A stretch of 64,000 nucleotides of DNA from Blastopirellula sp. J2-11 (lineage in GTDB: Bacteria > Planctomycetota > Planctomycetia > Pirellulales > Pirellulaceae): assembly GCF_024584705.1 (NCBI RefSeq), contig NZ_CP097384.1:6014001-6078000 (forward strand), written 5' to 3'. This document shows, one piece after another, positions 29,275 to 38,178 of the stretch. A model generated the notes under the pieces. It was not told where the DNA came from. It was given only the letters and a program-made list of their open reading frames with translations, and did no database searches. The position numbers and the translations under genes were made by a program. Positions within the stretch are counted from its first letter, which is position 1; the number at the start of each line of letters is the position of its first letter.

Positions 29275-30096
29275 ATGTCCGACCAAAAGTCGCTTTGGCG
29301 GTTTTCGCTACGAACCTTCTTGATCATTTTCACAATCTGCGCCGTGGCGTTAGGTTGGACGACGCGCTATGTTCATCAGCGCAAAGCGGCGTTTGCCGCC
29401 ATCCGTGAAGCCGGCGGAAAATTCCAATGGAATGCGAGCAAATATCCTCGCCTGGAAGCTTGGTTCGGCCAAGAACTTTTCGGAAATCCGTGGAGTCTCG
29501 AACTGCGCGAAGGAAAAGAAAAAGTTGACAACGAGCTGCTCCAACAGGTCAGCCTCTTACACGAACTTGTCGCGCTGGACCTGAGCAACGCCGACATTGA
29601 TGATCAGGGGATTGAACAGATCGCACATCTGCCGCTGCGGGAACTGTGGCTGCAATCCACCCACATCACCAATGATTCAGCCCAGACGCTCTCGAAAATG
29701 AAGACGCTGACCTTTCTGCAACTCAATGCGACCGATTTGTCCGATGACTTTCTCGAACAACTAGAACCGCTTCCGGAACTCGACGACCTCGGTTTACGCG
29801 GAACGAAGGTAACGGGACCCGGGTTACAAGCGCTGTCACGTCACCCCAAACTCAAAGATCTCGATCTCTACCATACCGATGTCGATAATGCAGGCGTTCA
29901 ACTTTTAATCCGCTGTTCGGCGCTAGTTAACCTTGGATTGTCGATGACCAAGATCACAGATGACGTATTTCAGCATCTCGCTCAACTTCCCAACCTGACA
30001 AATGCGGATCTGAGCGGCAACCGTGCGGTATCGTCCGAAGCGGTGTTTGAATTTAAGAAGACGCATCCCCAGTGCGTTATTGAAGGGTATAAATAA
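29275..30096 (+). CDS. Membrane-anchored LRR-like protein
   Basis: A 273-residue protein. The N-terminus WRFSLRTFLIIFTICAVALG is one membrane helix preceded by the R-F-S-x-R-T motif common in planctomycetes. After a linker come about seven leucine-rich repeats such as LVALDLSNADIDDQGIEQI, with the 'L..T.ITD.....L..L..L' spacing of the cysteine-free bacterial LRR type. The ATG at 29275 is preferred to the TTG/ATG at 29251. A second protein of the same build follows 27 nt later. The role is unknown. Confidence 0.85.
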   Translation: MSDQKSLWRFSLRTFLIIFTICAVALGWTTRYVHQRKAAFAAIREAGGKFQWNASKYPRLEAWFGQELFGNPWSLELREGKEKVDNELLQQVSLLHELVALDLSNADIDDQGIEQIAHLPLRELWLQSTHITNDSAQTLSKMKTLTFLQLNATDLSDDFLEQLEPLPELDDLGLRGTKVTGPGLQALSRHPKLKDLDLYHTDVDNAGVQLLIRCSALVNLGLSMTKITDDVFQHLAQLPNLTNADLSGNRAVSSEAVFEFKKTHPQCVIEGYK

Positions 30097-30123
30097 TAGA
30101 TCCGGGCGGAGGAGACCTTTTTG

Positions 30124-30582
30124 ATGAAATTTCGCTTCAGCATGCGAACTCTCTTCGCGGCGATCACGCTGGCCGCCGTGATTAGCGCGTACTTTCTGCC
30201 GGGAATGGTCGAGCGGTATCAGATCGGCAAGTTGCAAAACGGGGGCATGCGGATTTCGACGGCAGCTCGCGGACAATATTTGCTCCGCTCTTTCGTAGGA
30301 GATGGTCTTTCTGAACGCGCTGTCGGCGTCTCCCTCCAGGGTAAACAGGCGAATGACGCGTTCTTGTACGAGCTTCAACAATTTCCGTATATCGAAGATC
30401 TCTCTATCCACAGCAACGCGGTGACAGACCAAGGTTTGGATCAATTGAAGAGTTTGCCGAATCTCCAAGTGGTCTATTTGATCGATACGCAAGTAACCGC
30501 AGAAGGTATCGCACGCCTGCGCGACGCTTGTCCCCAATTGAAGCGTATTGTTGTCGAAACGACGAGCGGCGAAACGAAGTAA
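30124..30582 (+). CDS. Short membrane-anchored LRR-like protein
   Basis: A 152-residue relative of the protein at 29275. It has KFRFSMRTLFAAITLAAVISAYF at the N-terminus as a signal anchor, then a region resembling the linker of its neighbour, and only about three LRR units (LPNLQVVYLIDTQVTAEGIARL is the clearest; here cited in part). GGAGGAG lies 8 nt before the ATG at 30124. Probably the second gene of a two-gene unit that arose by duplication and shortening. Confidence 0.82.
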   Translation: MKFRFSMRTLFAAITLAAVISAYFLPGMVERYQIGKLQNGGMRISTAARGQYLLRSFVGDGLSERAVGVSLQGKQANDAFLYELQQFPYIEDLSIHSNAVTDQGLDQLKSLPNLQVVYLIDTQVTAEGIARLRDACPQLKRIVVETTSGETK

Positions 30583-30759
30583 TGGAAGTCCAGATCTGGC
30601 GTTTCTCGCAGCTACCTGGCCAAAGATTGCCTCTTTACAAAGCGCACAGATCCATGGTCGATTGTCGTGCGGCGAGCAGGAAATTGGAATTCCTAATCCG
30701 CTCGCCTGGCTTCTCCACTCTTTGGCAATTCGCGTTTCTCGATGCGATGGCGGTCCGAT

Positions 30760-31105
30760 CGGCCGGCGCCTGGCCGGTCCAGCGGTCCTGCCTCAAATTG
30801 AGATAAAGGAGGGCCAAGTCAGGTCGGAAAAATCCGATCCGGTCCAGTCCAACCTTTCGCCCAGGAAAAAAGCGGTCCAGTCCGGTCCAACCTTTCCGGT
30901 CCGAATAGATAGTCGCCTTTCGCTCTCGCAAAAAGTAGCGTCTTCCTTCCGCTGCTTTCGCAGGAGCGAAAGGCGACTATGGGTCCAATCGAGCCGCAGT
31001 TATTTGGAATGGAAGCCGCTTTCCTTCGGTATGCGCACTCGGGCTGATGTTGGATTGGTCTCATCCGTTAGATAAAAAAATGAAGCGGTCCGGTCCGCCC
31101 CGACA
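30760..31105. repeat. GGTCC-rich non-coding tract with 17-bp inverted repeat
   Basis: The stretch holds repeated GGTCCAGTCC and GGTCCGGTCC words, including GGTCCAGTCCAACCTTTC at 30841 and a near copy at 30874. Inside it, ATAGTCGCCTTTCGCTC (30909-30925) and its exact reverse complement (30964-30980) form a 17-bp inverted repeat with a 38-nt loop. Nothing in 30583-31183 looks coding; a 175-residue frame here is low-complexity and unsupported. Confidence 0.75.
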
Positions 31106-31183
31106 AGCCACCCAAAGAGAGGGGCACAATGAAATTGCCCATTCATCCTTAGTTAGACATGAGGCATTTACCCAATCTTCAGG

Positions 31184-33388
31184 CTACGAAGCATTTTCTT
31201 CCACGCTCAACCGTTTGTAGTGCCCATCAAACCAGCGCGGAACATCGCTTTTGTAGTAGGCCGAGAAGCGGCTTTCGCTCGGGCCGCCAGGCAAGTTGCT
31301 CCATGCTTCGCTGGTCGCCATGTCGGCGACAAAGTGATAGCTGGGAGCGAAGGTCGACGAGCGTTTGGCGGTCTGCAAGACGTGCCCCTGGAAGATGGTC
31401 GCAAAGTTGCCAGGCATCGGGTAAGGACGACTCTCAAAGCCGAGCAAACGTCCGCCGCTGATGCCGCCGAAGAAGCGATCGGTGAAATGAAAGTTATTGA
31501 CGTCGGACCACGGTTTTTCAATTTCGACCACCAGCTTTTCGGCCGCCGCGCGAATCAGTTCTCCCTTGTCACGTCCTTTCCACCAGAGCGAATCTTCCTT
31601 TTTCAAAATCCGATCGACGGCGGCGATCACCATGCTGGAGAAGCCGACGCGCGTCGCGACGTACAACACGCGCCTCCGACCGAGTCCCTCGGCCTGGCCG
31701 AAGATCTCCAACAGCGTATTGCGATAGAGCCGTTGGAACAGGACCGCCTCGTAACTGTCTGGGGTGTAGTCAAGATTCCAATTTTCCAGTCGTTGCACCA
31801 CTTTTTTATCGGCGATGTGAGGAAGCAAATAAGGAAGTAGATCGCGAGCCTGAAGACTGACATAGTCGTACTGCAGCGCCTGCATTTCCTCGACGGTCAC
31901 TTCGTCGGCGTAGTTAAGCTGCTCAACGATACGGCGTTTGCGATAGTCGGGCAGCGTCTGACTGGTGACGCGCACGCCGTCGACGACAGGTTGTTCTTCG
32001 TTGGCGGTCGCGACAAATCCGCATTCGGGGTTGTAGATGCTCGGCAGATATTCAGGCGGCAAGAAACCGTCCCAGTGGTTCACTTCGTCCCATGCGGCCA
32101 GCGGCGCCAGTCCAGTAGCGCCGCTGGGACGAACCGGAAACCGGCCGTTCCCTTGCATGCCGATGTTCCCTTCGACATCAGCGAATACCCAACATAATGT
32201 CGGCTGCGGACATTGCTCGGCGACTTCCATCGCCGACGCAACATCAGGCGCTGCGATCACATCGAGCCAAGCCCCAATCGCGGCGCCGCTGCCAGGCGAC
32301 GTGCCTGACCAGTTGAGTGAGAATTGATAACCATCGTCGGCGGGATCGGCTTCGAGCGTCCCTTGCGGATTTTCGAGGACCGTCAGCGTTTCGCTTTCGC
32401 CCCCTTTACGGCCGATCTCTTCCTGACGGATTTGAAAATCATGCCACTCTTGTTCACCGCGGCGATATTGCCATTGGCCGGTCGGCGCCTGGCGACAGTC
32501 TTCGACAAAGATGTCGATCGTGTCCCCTTTCATGTAGGTGACGCCCCACGAAAGTTTCGACGTGCGACCAACCGCGACCAACGGACAACCAGGCAGCGTA
32601 GCGCCCATCACGTAGTCGTCATCCCAGCGCAAGACCGCTTCGTACCAAATCGCCGGCAAGCGATTGATCTCGAGATGGGGATCGGAACAGAGGATCGCGC
32701 CGCCCGACGCGGTTCGCGAAGGCGCGACCGCCCACGCGTTGCTGCCGGCCAACCGGGGAAGATCGGCCAGCACTTCGAGCGCTTCGTCCGACATTCGCGG
32801 CATCGACGCGACCTGGCGAATCAAATCAAAATCGACATGATCCAAGCGGTCTGCAAACATCTCACGCAGCGCCGCTTCGCTGGCGCCCGATTGAATCAGC
32901 TCGACGACGATCCGTTCGTTCTCCAACTGACTGACGGCAAGTCCGCCAAAGCTGAGCAAATTGCCGATCAACAGCACGCTGACCGGATCCCACGGCTCCG
33001 ACTCAAATCCAGTCGCCCACATCGGCCACGACTGACCCACCGCGTTGGCGCCGTCATTGACGCCGGCGCAATAATGGGCGACCTGTTCGCGAATGTGATG
33101 CCGCAGCAGACCGACTTCGCGCGGATGATTACGATGCAGCCCCATCCGCCGAAAAAAACGATCCGTTTCGCGCAGTTCTTCCTTGTCGGCGATCAATTCC
33201 GCCGCGCGACCGGCCGAAACTGCGCGAGCGAACATGATTTGCGTGATGCGATCGGTCGCGTGCATATAGCCAAGACCATAGATCGCATCGTGACGCGATT
33301 CGGCAAAAACATGCGGAACTCCCGCTTCGTCTCGCGCAATGCGTAACGTTCGCTGGCAGTTCGGCGTCGAAAGAGGAGTTAGTGTCAT
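31184..33388 (-). CDS. Penicillin-acylase-family N-terminal nucleophile hydrolase
   Basis: A 734-residue amidase of the penicillin acylase family. The precursor is cut before S216 in RLAGSNAWAVAPS, which becomes the N-terminal nucleophile; the next segment GGAILCSDPHLEINRLPAIWYE is typical. The alpha part (1-215) and the beta part are both full length. No signal peptide is seen from the ATG at 33388, unusual for a family that is often periplasmic. It is divergent from a sugar-type ABC importer. Substrates of the family include beta-lactam side chains, cyclic lipopeptides and acyl-homoserine lactones. Confidence 0.92.
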   Translation of the reverse strand: MTLTPLSTPNCQRTLRIARDEAGVPHVFAESRHDAIYGLGYMHATDRITQIMFARAVSAGRAAELIADKEELRETDRFFRRMGLHRNHPREVGLLRHHIREQVAHYCAGVNDGANAVGQSWPMWATGFESEPWDPVSVLLIGNLLSFGGLAVSQLENERIVVELIQSGASEAALREMFADRLDHVDFDLIRQVASMPRMSDEALEVLADLPRLAGSNAWAVAPSRTASGGAILCSDPHLEINRLPAIWYEAVLRWDDDYVMGATLPGCPLVAVGRTSKLSWGVTYMKGDTIDIFVEDCRQAPTGQWQYRRGEQEWHDFQIRQEEIGRKGGESETLTVLENPQGTLEADPADDGYQFSLNWSGTSPGSGAAIGAWLDVIAAPDVASAMEVAEQCPQPTLCWVFADVEGNIGMQGNGRFPVRPSGATGLAPLAAWDEVNHWDGFLPPEYLPSIYNPECGFVATANEEQPVVDGVRVTSQTLPDYRKRRIVEQLNYADEVTVEEMQALQYDYVSLQARDLLPYLLPHIADKKVVQRLENWNLDYTPDSYEAVLFQRLYRNTLLEIFGQAEGLGRRRVLYVATRVGFSSMVIAAVDRILKKEDSLWWKGRDKGELIRAAAEKLVVEIEKPWSDVNNFHFTDRFFGGISGGRLLGFESRPYPMPGNFATIFQGHVLQTAKRSSTFAPSYHFVADMATSEAWSNLPGGPSESRFSAYYKSDVPRWFDGHYKRLSVEENAS

Positions 33389-33566
33389 CGCTGGCGCGGT
33401 TGGATCAGGAATGATAGGGTGGATTTGTTGTATCGACCGCCTGACGTGTCCCAGCTGTCCGCCAGCGGCGGTACAATCGTTTGCCAGTAGGGCCCGCAAC
33501 CGAAACCTCGGTTTGACTACTGCTTTTGTTCGGCACACTTCCTTTATTAGCCAACGGTGAGGCGGC

Positions 33567-34499
33567 GTGAGTTCGACGCGAAATCGGATCGCAGGTTACG
33601 CCTTCGCTAGCCCCTGGCTGGGCGGATTGGTGCTGTTATACCTGTTTCCGTTCGCCGCGTCTTTGTACTGGAGCTTTTGTCGGTACGATCTGATCAATCC
33701 GCCGCAGTGGATCGGGGGCGAAAATTACGCGCGCCTCGCGGACGAAATCGCCACGGGAACCGGGTTTGGCCAGGCCCTCGCCAATACCGCCTATTACGCC
33801 GCTGTCGGCCTTCCGCTCTCGATCCTCCTCGGCATCACCCTGGCGGTGCTGCTATCGCTGCCGGTCCGGGGGCAAGCGATCTTTCGGACGCTCTTCTTTT
33901 TGCCGTCGGTCATTCCGGTGGTGGCCGCCAGCATCTTGTGGATGTGGCTGCTCGATCCTAAAGAGGGAATCGTCAATTATGGGCTGTCGAGCATCGGGCT
34001 GGGAACGCCTGGCTGGCTGCAATCGTCCGGCGACATTTTTTCGACCTTCTGGCGAACCGGTACGTTTTCGCCGGGGTCAAAGGACGCGCTGGTGCTGATG
34101 AGCCTGTGGGGCGTCGGCAATTTTATGGTGATCTACCTGGCGGCGCTGGGGGACGTGCCGAAGTCGCTGTACGAAGCGGCTCAGTTGGATGGCGCTGGCG
34201 CCGTGCGACGGTTCTTTCATATCACGCTGCCGATGCTGACGCCGATCATCTTTTTCAACCTGGTGATGGGGCTGATTCAATCGGTGCAAGCCTTCACGCA
34301 GATCTACATCGTGAGCGAAGGCCGAGGTTCGCCGGCCGGATCGACGATGATGATCAGCTTGCAGCTTTTCTTAAGCGCGTTTCAACATTTGGATATGGGT
34401 TACGCTTCGGCGGTCGCGTGGTTGCTGTTCGTCCTCTTGCTGGTCGCGACGTTGCTGCTGTTTCGAACATCGCGCCGCTGGGTTTATTACGGAGGATGA
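33567..34499 (+). CDS. ABC sugar transporter permease, MalF/UgpA type
   Basis: A 310-residue inner-membrane protein with six predicted helices. The EAA loop that contacts the ATPase is EAAQLDGAGAVRRFFHITLP. The GTG at 33567 follows GAGG. It is the first gene of a three-gene importer with the binding protein and a second permease. The binding protein start overlaps its stop region. No ATPase gene is present. Confidence 0.93.
   Translation: MSSTRNRIAGYAFASPWLGGLVLLYLFPFAASLYWSFCRYDLINPPQWIGGENYARLADEIATGTGFGQALANTAYYAAVGLPLSILLGITLAVLLSLPVRGQAIFRTLFFLPSVIPVVAASILWMWLLDPKEGIVNYGLSSIGLGTPGWLQSSGDIFSTFWRTGTFSPGSKDALVLMSLWGVGNFMVIYLAALGDVPKSLYEAAQLDGAGAVRRFFHITLPMLTPIIFFNLVMGLIQSVQAFTQIYIVSEGRGSPAGSTMMISLQLFLSAFQHLDMGYASAVAWLLFVLLLVATLLLFRTSRRWVYYGG
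34491..34495 (+). promoter_or_regulatory. Ribosome site that decides the binding-protein start
   Basis: GGAGG ends directly before an ATG at 34496, which is too close to be used, and lies 6 nt before the ATG at 34502. The second ATG is therefore the start. The site lies inside the last codons of the permease, which implies translational coupling. Confidence 0.7.
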
Positions 34500-34501
34500 A
34501 C

Positions 34502-35860
34502 ATGAGCCGCAGCACGCAGCAAATTGCCGCCATCTTGTTGCTGTTAGCAGTCGTCGCCTTTGCGGCGTCGCGCGGCGACAACCGGCAGCCGCCGACTCCG
34601 TTGCAGCGCAACGAGGTGCTGTTTTGGCACTTCTGGGGAGGCGCCGATCGTGCGACTGTCGAAGAGATCGTCCGCCGCTTTAACGCGTCGCAAGACAAAC
34701 ATTATGTTCGCGCCGTGGCGATGCCTGGCAACAATCTAGACTTGAAGTTCTTTTTGGCGGTTGCCGGCGGCGATCCTCCGGACCTGCTGAACATCGATGA
34801 TCCGGTGATCGCCGACTGGGGCGCACGCGGCGCGATTCAGCCGCTTGACGCATTCGCACCGGCCGATGAAGTAAAGCAGGCCGCCGAATGGCTCTTTCCC
34901 GCCGCGCGACGTTTGGCGACCTATGACGGCCGCTTGTACGCATTGCCCAACGGACTGGATGTTCGCGCCTTGTACTATCACCAGACGATGCTCGACCAGT
35001 ATGGTCTGAAGCCGCCGCAGACGCTGGCCGAGTTGGATCAAATCGAAGCGACCATTGCGCCGCCGGGCGCAGCCAGCTATGAGCGGCATGGGTACCTGCC
35101 GGACTCGCGCCGCTTGTGGGCGTGGGGCTATGTTTTTGGCGGCCAGTTTTACAATGCAGCGGCGCATCAGGTCACCGCCGACGATCCGCAGGTGATCGCG
35201 GCTCTGGAGTGGATGGTCGGTTATCGTCAGCGCTATGGACCGGCGGAAATCGCAGCGTTTCGGCAAGGGGATCAATCCCTGCCAGGCAAAGCGTTCCCAC
35301 TGTTGGCCGGCCGTTACGCGGTGGTAATGGATGGTCAGTGGCGCGTGCGCGACGTTCGAGCATTTCAAAAGGCCCAACAAGAGCGCGGGGAGCCGATCAC
35401 GCAGTTCGGCGTTTGTCCCTTGCCGCCGCCCACGAACGGATTGCAGCGTGCTGGATGGGTGAACGGCAACAACTTTGTCGTGCCGCGCGGCGCTAACAAT
35501 GCCGCAGGCGCGTGGGAGTTTATGAAGTTCTGGAGCGGACTAGGACACGAAGCCCAGGCGGCCAAGACCTGCGTCGCTGGCGGCTGGATTCCGGTTTCGG
35601 CCCAGGTCGCACAACAGGCCGAGTTCCAGGCGTTCCTACAAGCCGAGCCGATGTTCGCCCAGTTTGTCGATCTAGCCGGCAGCGACAACCAATATCCGGT
35701 TCCGGTCGTGCCGGCTGGCGCCTTTTTCAACAACGAGATCAAAAGCGTCGCCGAGCGCGCGATGCTACGAGCGGAAGAGCCTGACTGCGCGGCGATGCTG
35801 CAAGCAGCGACCCAAGTCATTCAACGACAGATCGACGCAGCGCAGGAGACCGACCGGTGA
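34502..35860 (+). CDS. ABC sugar-type solute-binding protein
   Basis: A 452-residue extracellular binding protein of family 1. The N-terminal hydrophobic segment QQIAAILLLLAVVAFAAS is a signal peptide or anchor without a lipobox cysteine. The domain has the usual EVLFWHFWGG start, DLLNIDDPVIADW, and ALPNGLDVRALYYH near the ligand cleft. The gene overlaps the next permease by 4 nt. The likely ligand is a mono- or oligosaccharide; which one is unknown. Confidence 0.92.
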   Translation: MSRSTQQIAAILLLLAVVAFAASRGDNRQPPTPLQRNEVLFWHFWGGADRATVEEIVRRFNASQDKHYVRAVAMPGNNLDLKFFLAVAGGDPPDLLNIDDPVIADWGARGAIQPLDAFAPADEVKQAAEWLFPAARRLATYDGRLYALPNGLDVRALYYHQTMLDQYGLKPPQTLAELDQIEATIAPPGAASYERHGYLPDSRRLWAWGYVFGGQFYNAAAHQVTADDPQVIAALEWMVGYRQRYGPAEIAAFRQGDQSLPGKAFPLLAGRYAVVMDGQWRVRDVRAFQKAQQERGEPITQFGVCPLPPPTNGLQRAGWVNGNNFVVPRGANNAAGAWEFMKFWSGLGHEAQAAKTCVAGGWIPVSAQVAQQAEFQAFLQAEPMFAQFVDLAGSDNQYPVPVVPAGAFFNNEIKSVAERAMLRAEEPDCAAMLQAATQVIQRQIDAAQETDR

Positions 35861-36681
35861 AGTTGAACCTGATCGAAAAAGTGCTGGCGTACGCGGCGCT
35901 GATCTTCGCGGCGGTGCTGTTGGCGGGCCCGCTGGCGATTCTGTTTTTCTCGTCCCTAAAAACGCCGGCCGAGATTCAAGCGAATCCGCATGCGCTGCTG
36001 CCGCAAACCTGGCGGTGGGCCAACTACGGCGAAGCGGTCACGGCGATGCCGTTTTTCGTTTACCTGCGCAACACGCTGCTGATCTGCTTGGGCTCGGTGA
36101 TCGGCACGGTCATCTCTTGCTCGATGGCGGCGTACGCATTCTCGAAACTTCAATGGCCCGGCCGCAATCTGCTGTTTGGCGTCTTGATCGGCACGATGTT
36201 GCTGCCGTGGCACGTCACCATGATCCCGCGGTTTTTGCTACTGCGAGAAGTGGGGCTCTACAACACGTTGGGCGCACTGATCGTGCCTACATTTTTGGGA
36301 GACGCGTTTTCGATCTTCCTGCTGCGGCAGTTCTTTCGCACCATTCCCGAAGATCTGAGCGAAGCGGCTCGGATCGACGGCTTAGGAGAGTGGGGCATCT
36401 TTTGGCGAATCATCTTGCCGCTGTCGAAACCGGCGGTCGCCACCGTGGCGCTGTTTCAATTTATCGCCGCCTGGAATGATTTTAGCGGGCCGCTGCTGCT
36501 GTTGAGCGACAAGCGGAATTTTCCGCTGGCGTATGGGCTTGAGCAGTTCGTCAGTTCTTATAGCGATCAAACGCATCTGCTGTTGGCGGCGGCGACGTTG
36601 TTCACGTTGCCGATCGTGATTCTTTTCTTTTTGACGCAGCGAACCTTTTTGAAAGGGATCGCAACAACCGGCCTGAAGTAG
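35857..36681 (+). CDS. ABC sugar transporter permease, MalG/UgpE type
   Basis: A 274-residue inner-membrane protein with six helices and the EAA loop EAARIDGLGEWGIFWRIILP. It starts with GTG inside the last codon of the binding protein (GTGA overlap). It completes the membrane channel with the permease at 33567. An MsmK/UgpC-like ATPase shared among several importers is expected elsewhere in the genome. Confidence 0.93.
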   Translation: MKLNLIEKVLAYAALIFAAVLLAGPLAILFFSSLKTPAEIQANPHALLPQTWRWANYGEAVTAMPFFVYLRNTLLICLGSVIGTVISCSMAAYAFSKLQWPGRNLLFGVLIGTMLLPWHVTMIPRFLLLREVGLYNTLGALIVPTFLGDAFSIFLLRQFFRTIPEDLSEAARIDGLGEWGIFWRIILPLSKPAVATVALFQFIAAWNDFSGPLLLLSDKRNFPLAYGLEQFVSSYSDQTHLLLAAATLFTLPIVILFFLTQRTFLKGIATTGLK

Positions 36682-36825
36682 GCGACTTGGCAAATTTTAA
36701 GACATGCTCTTTCTGCGAAGACAAGGGAATTGGAAGCAGGGTCGGGCTTACCTTGCTATGATATTCGTAGCGGCGAAGGTTACTCGCAAACGATACAAAT
36801 TTATCCGCGGTCGAGCGCATCCCTC

Positions 36826-37044
36826 ATGAAAGAAGACTTTAGCGGTTTTTGTTCCGCCGGCCCGGAGAACGCCCAACGAGCGATCGAAGAGGCCCATCAG
36901 GCAGTCGTTGAGGACTTGGAGATTCGCCTGGAAGAAGCGACCGACGACGCCGAGCGTGACGAGATCGAAGCGGCGATCGCCGACGCCGTGGCCGAAAAGA
37001 CGCGCGTGCTAAAACAGCTCTTCGCGCCGAAGAATTGCTTCTAA
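36826..37044 (+). CDS. Small acidic helical protein
   Basis: A 72-residue frame beginning MKEDFSGFCSAG, with an Ala/Glu-rich helix across the middle and C-terminus (AQRAIEEAHQAVVEDLEIRL). It ends 4 nt inside the convergent ppk2 gene. No family was recognised and no strong ribosome site is seen, so expression is uncertain. Confidence 0.45.
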   Translation: MKEDFSGFCSAGPENAQRAIEEAHQAVVEDLEIRLEEATDDAERDEIEAAIADAVAEKTRVLKQLFAPKNCF

Positions 37045-37895
37045 TACGGCTCGGGAATAAAACGCCGCTCGCCACGCAGGTTGTTGACGTACGTTTCCTT
37101 CTCGTCTCGCTCCGGCAGCTTGATCTTCTTCTGCGGCACTTCCTGATAGTCTCCCACACTGAGCAAGTGCGAAATGCAGTTGAGATGGGCGCGGCGTTTG
37201 TCATCGGAAGAGACGACGTACCACGGCGCTTCCGGAATATCGGTCGCCGCCATCATTGCGTCGCGCGCCTTGGAATAGTCGAACCAATGCTTGCGAGCTT
37301 CGATATCCATCGGGCTAAACTTCCAGCGTTTGTCGCGTTGCTTGAGCCGTTTCTCAAAGCGACGCCCTTGCTCTTCGTAGCTGACCGAAAACCAGTACTT
37401 CACCAGATGGATGCCGCTGCGGATCAGCATCCGCTCAAACTCCGGCGCACTGCGGAGAAACTCGTGATACTGCTCGTCGGTGCAGAAGCCCATGACCCGC
37501 TCTACGCCGGCGCGGTTGTACCAACTGCGGTCCATCAACACGATCTCGCCGGCCGACGGCAAGTGGGCGACGTAGCGTTGGAAGTACCACTGCGTTTGTT
37601 CGGTGTCGGACGGCTTGCTGAGCGCGACAATCCGGCAGCCGCGCGGATTGAGCCGCTCGGAGATACGCTTGATCGTGCTCCCCTTGCCGGCGCCGTCGCG
37701 ACCTTCAAACAGAATAACCAAACGCGTCCCTTGGTGCTTCACCCACTCCTGCGCTTTGACCAGCTCGACCTGCAGCTTCTCCAGCTCTTTCTCGTATTCC
37801 TTCTTCTTCAAACGATCTTTCGGATCACGCTCAGCGTCGAAGTCATACGCGGCGTGTTTGTCATGATGTTCTTTCGACTTGGAGCGTTTGTTCAT
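37041..37895 (-). CDS. ppk2: Polyphosphate kinase 2
   Basis: A 284-residue PPK2-family kinase that transfers phosphate between polyphosphate and nucleotides. Walker A is EGRDGAGKGS (64-73), and the Walker B/lid region is LMDRSWYNRAGVERVMGF with D122. The conserved FEKRLKQRDKRWKFSPMD stretch is present. The first 45 residues are charged and coiled-coil-like. Direction and preferred nucleotide (ADP or GDP) cannot be told with certainty. The gene stands alone. Confidence 0.95.
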   Translation of the reverse strand: MNKRSKSKEHHDKHAAYDFDAERDPKDRLKKKEYEKELEKLQVELVKAQEWVKHQGTRLVILFEGRDGAGKGSTIKRISERLNPRGCRIVALSKPSDTEQTQWYFQRYVAHLPSAGEIVLMDRSWYNRAGVERVMGFCTDEQYHEFLRSAPEFERMLIRSGIHLVKYWFSVSYEEQGRRFEKRLKQRDKRWKFSPMDIEARKHWFDYSKARDAMMAATDIPEAPWYVVSSDDKRRAHLNCISHLLSVGDYQEVPQKKIKLPERDEKETYVNNLRGERRFIPEPY

Positions 37896-38178
37896 CGAAC
37901 CAGCGTTTCTACAGAAGAGGAGAGGACTGCGCCGTACGACTTGCCGGAGTGCGTCTTAGAAATGGTAACATACGCGACGGCCGTTTGTCATAAGAATCGT
38001 GCCGGTCGTAACGACGATGCCCATGCGCATGGCGCCAGCGGTGACGCTGAGAAATGCGATCTTCGCGCCGACGGCGCAATTGAAGGTGAGCAGGTAGTTC
38101 CACCAGACGAAAGACGATCAGTCTCCACGAATCGTTCATTCCATTCCCTTCTTCGGAGGAAGCATGCTTACAGGTGAT

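Noticed and set aside
30548-31075. 175-residue frame after the LRR-like genes
   Set aside because: It runs through the GGTCC-rich tract and inverted repeat; low complexity and no motif.
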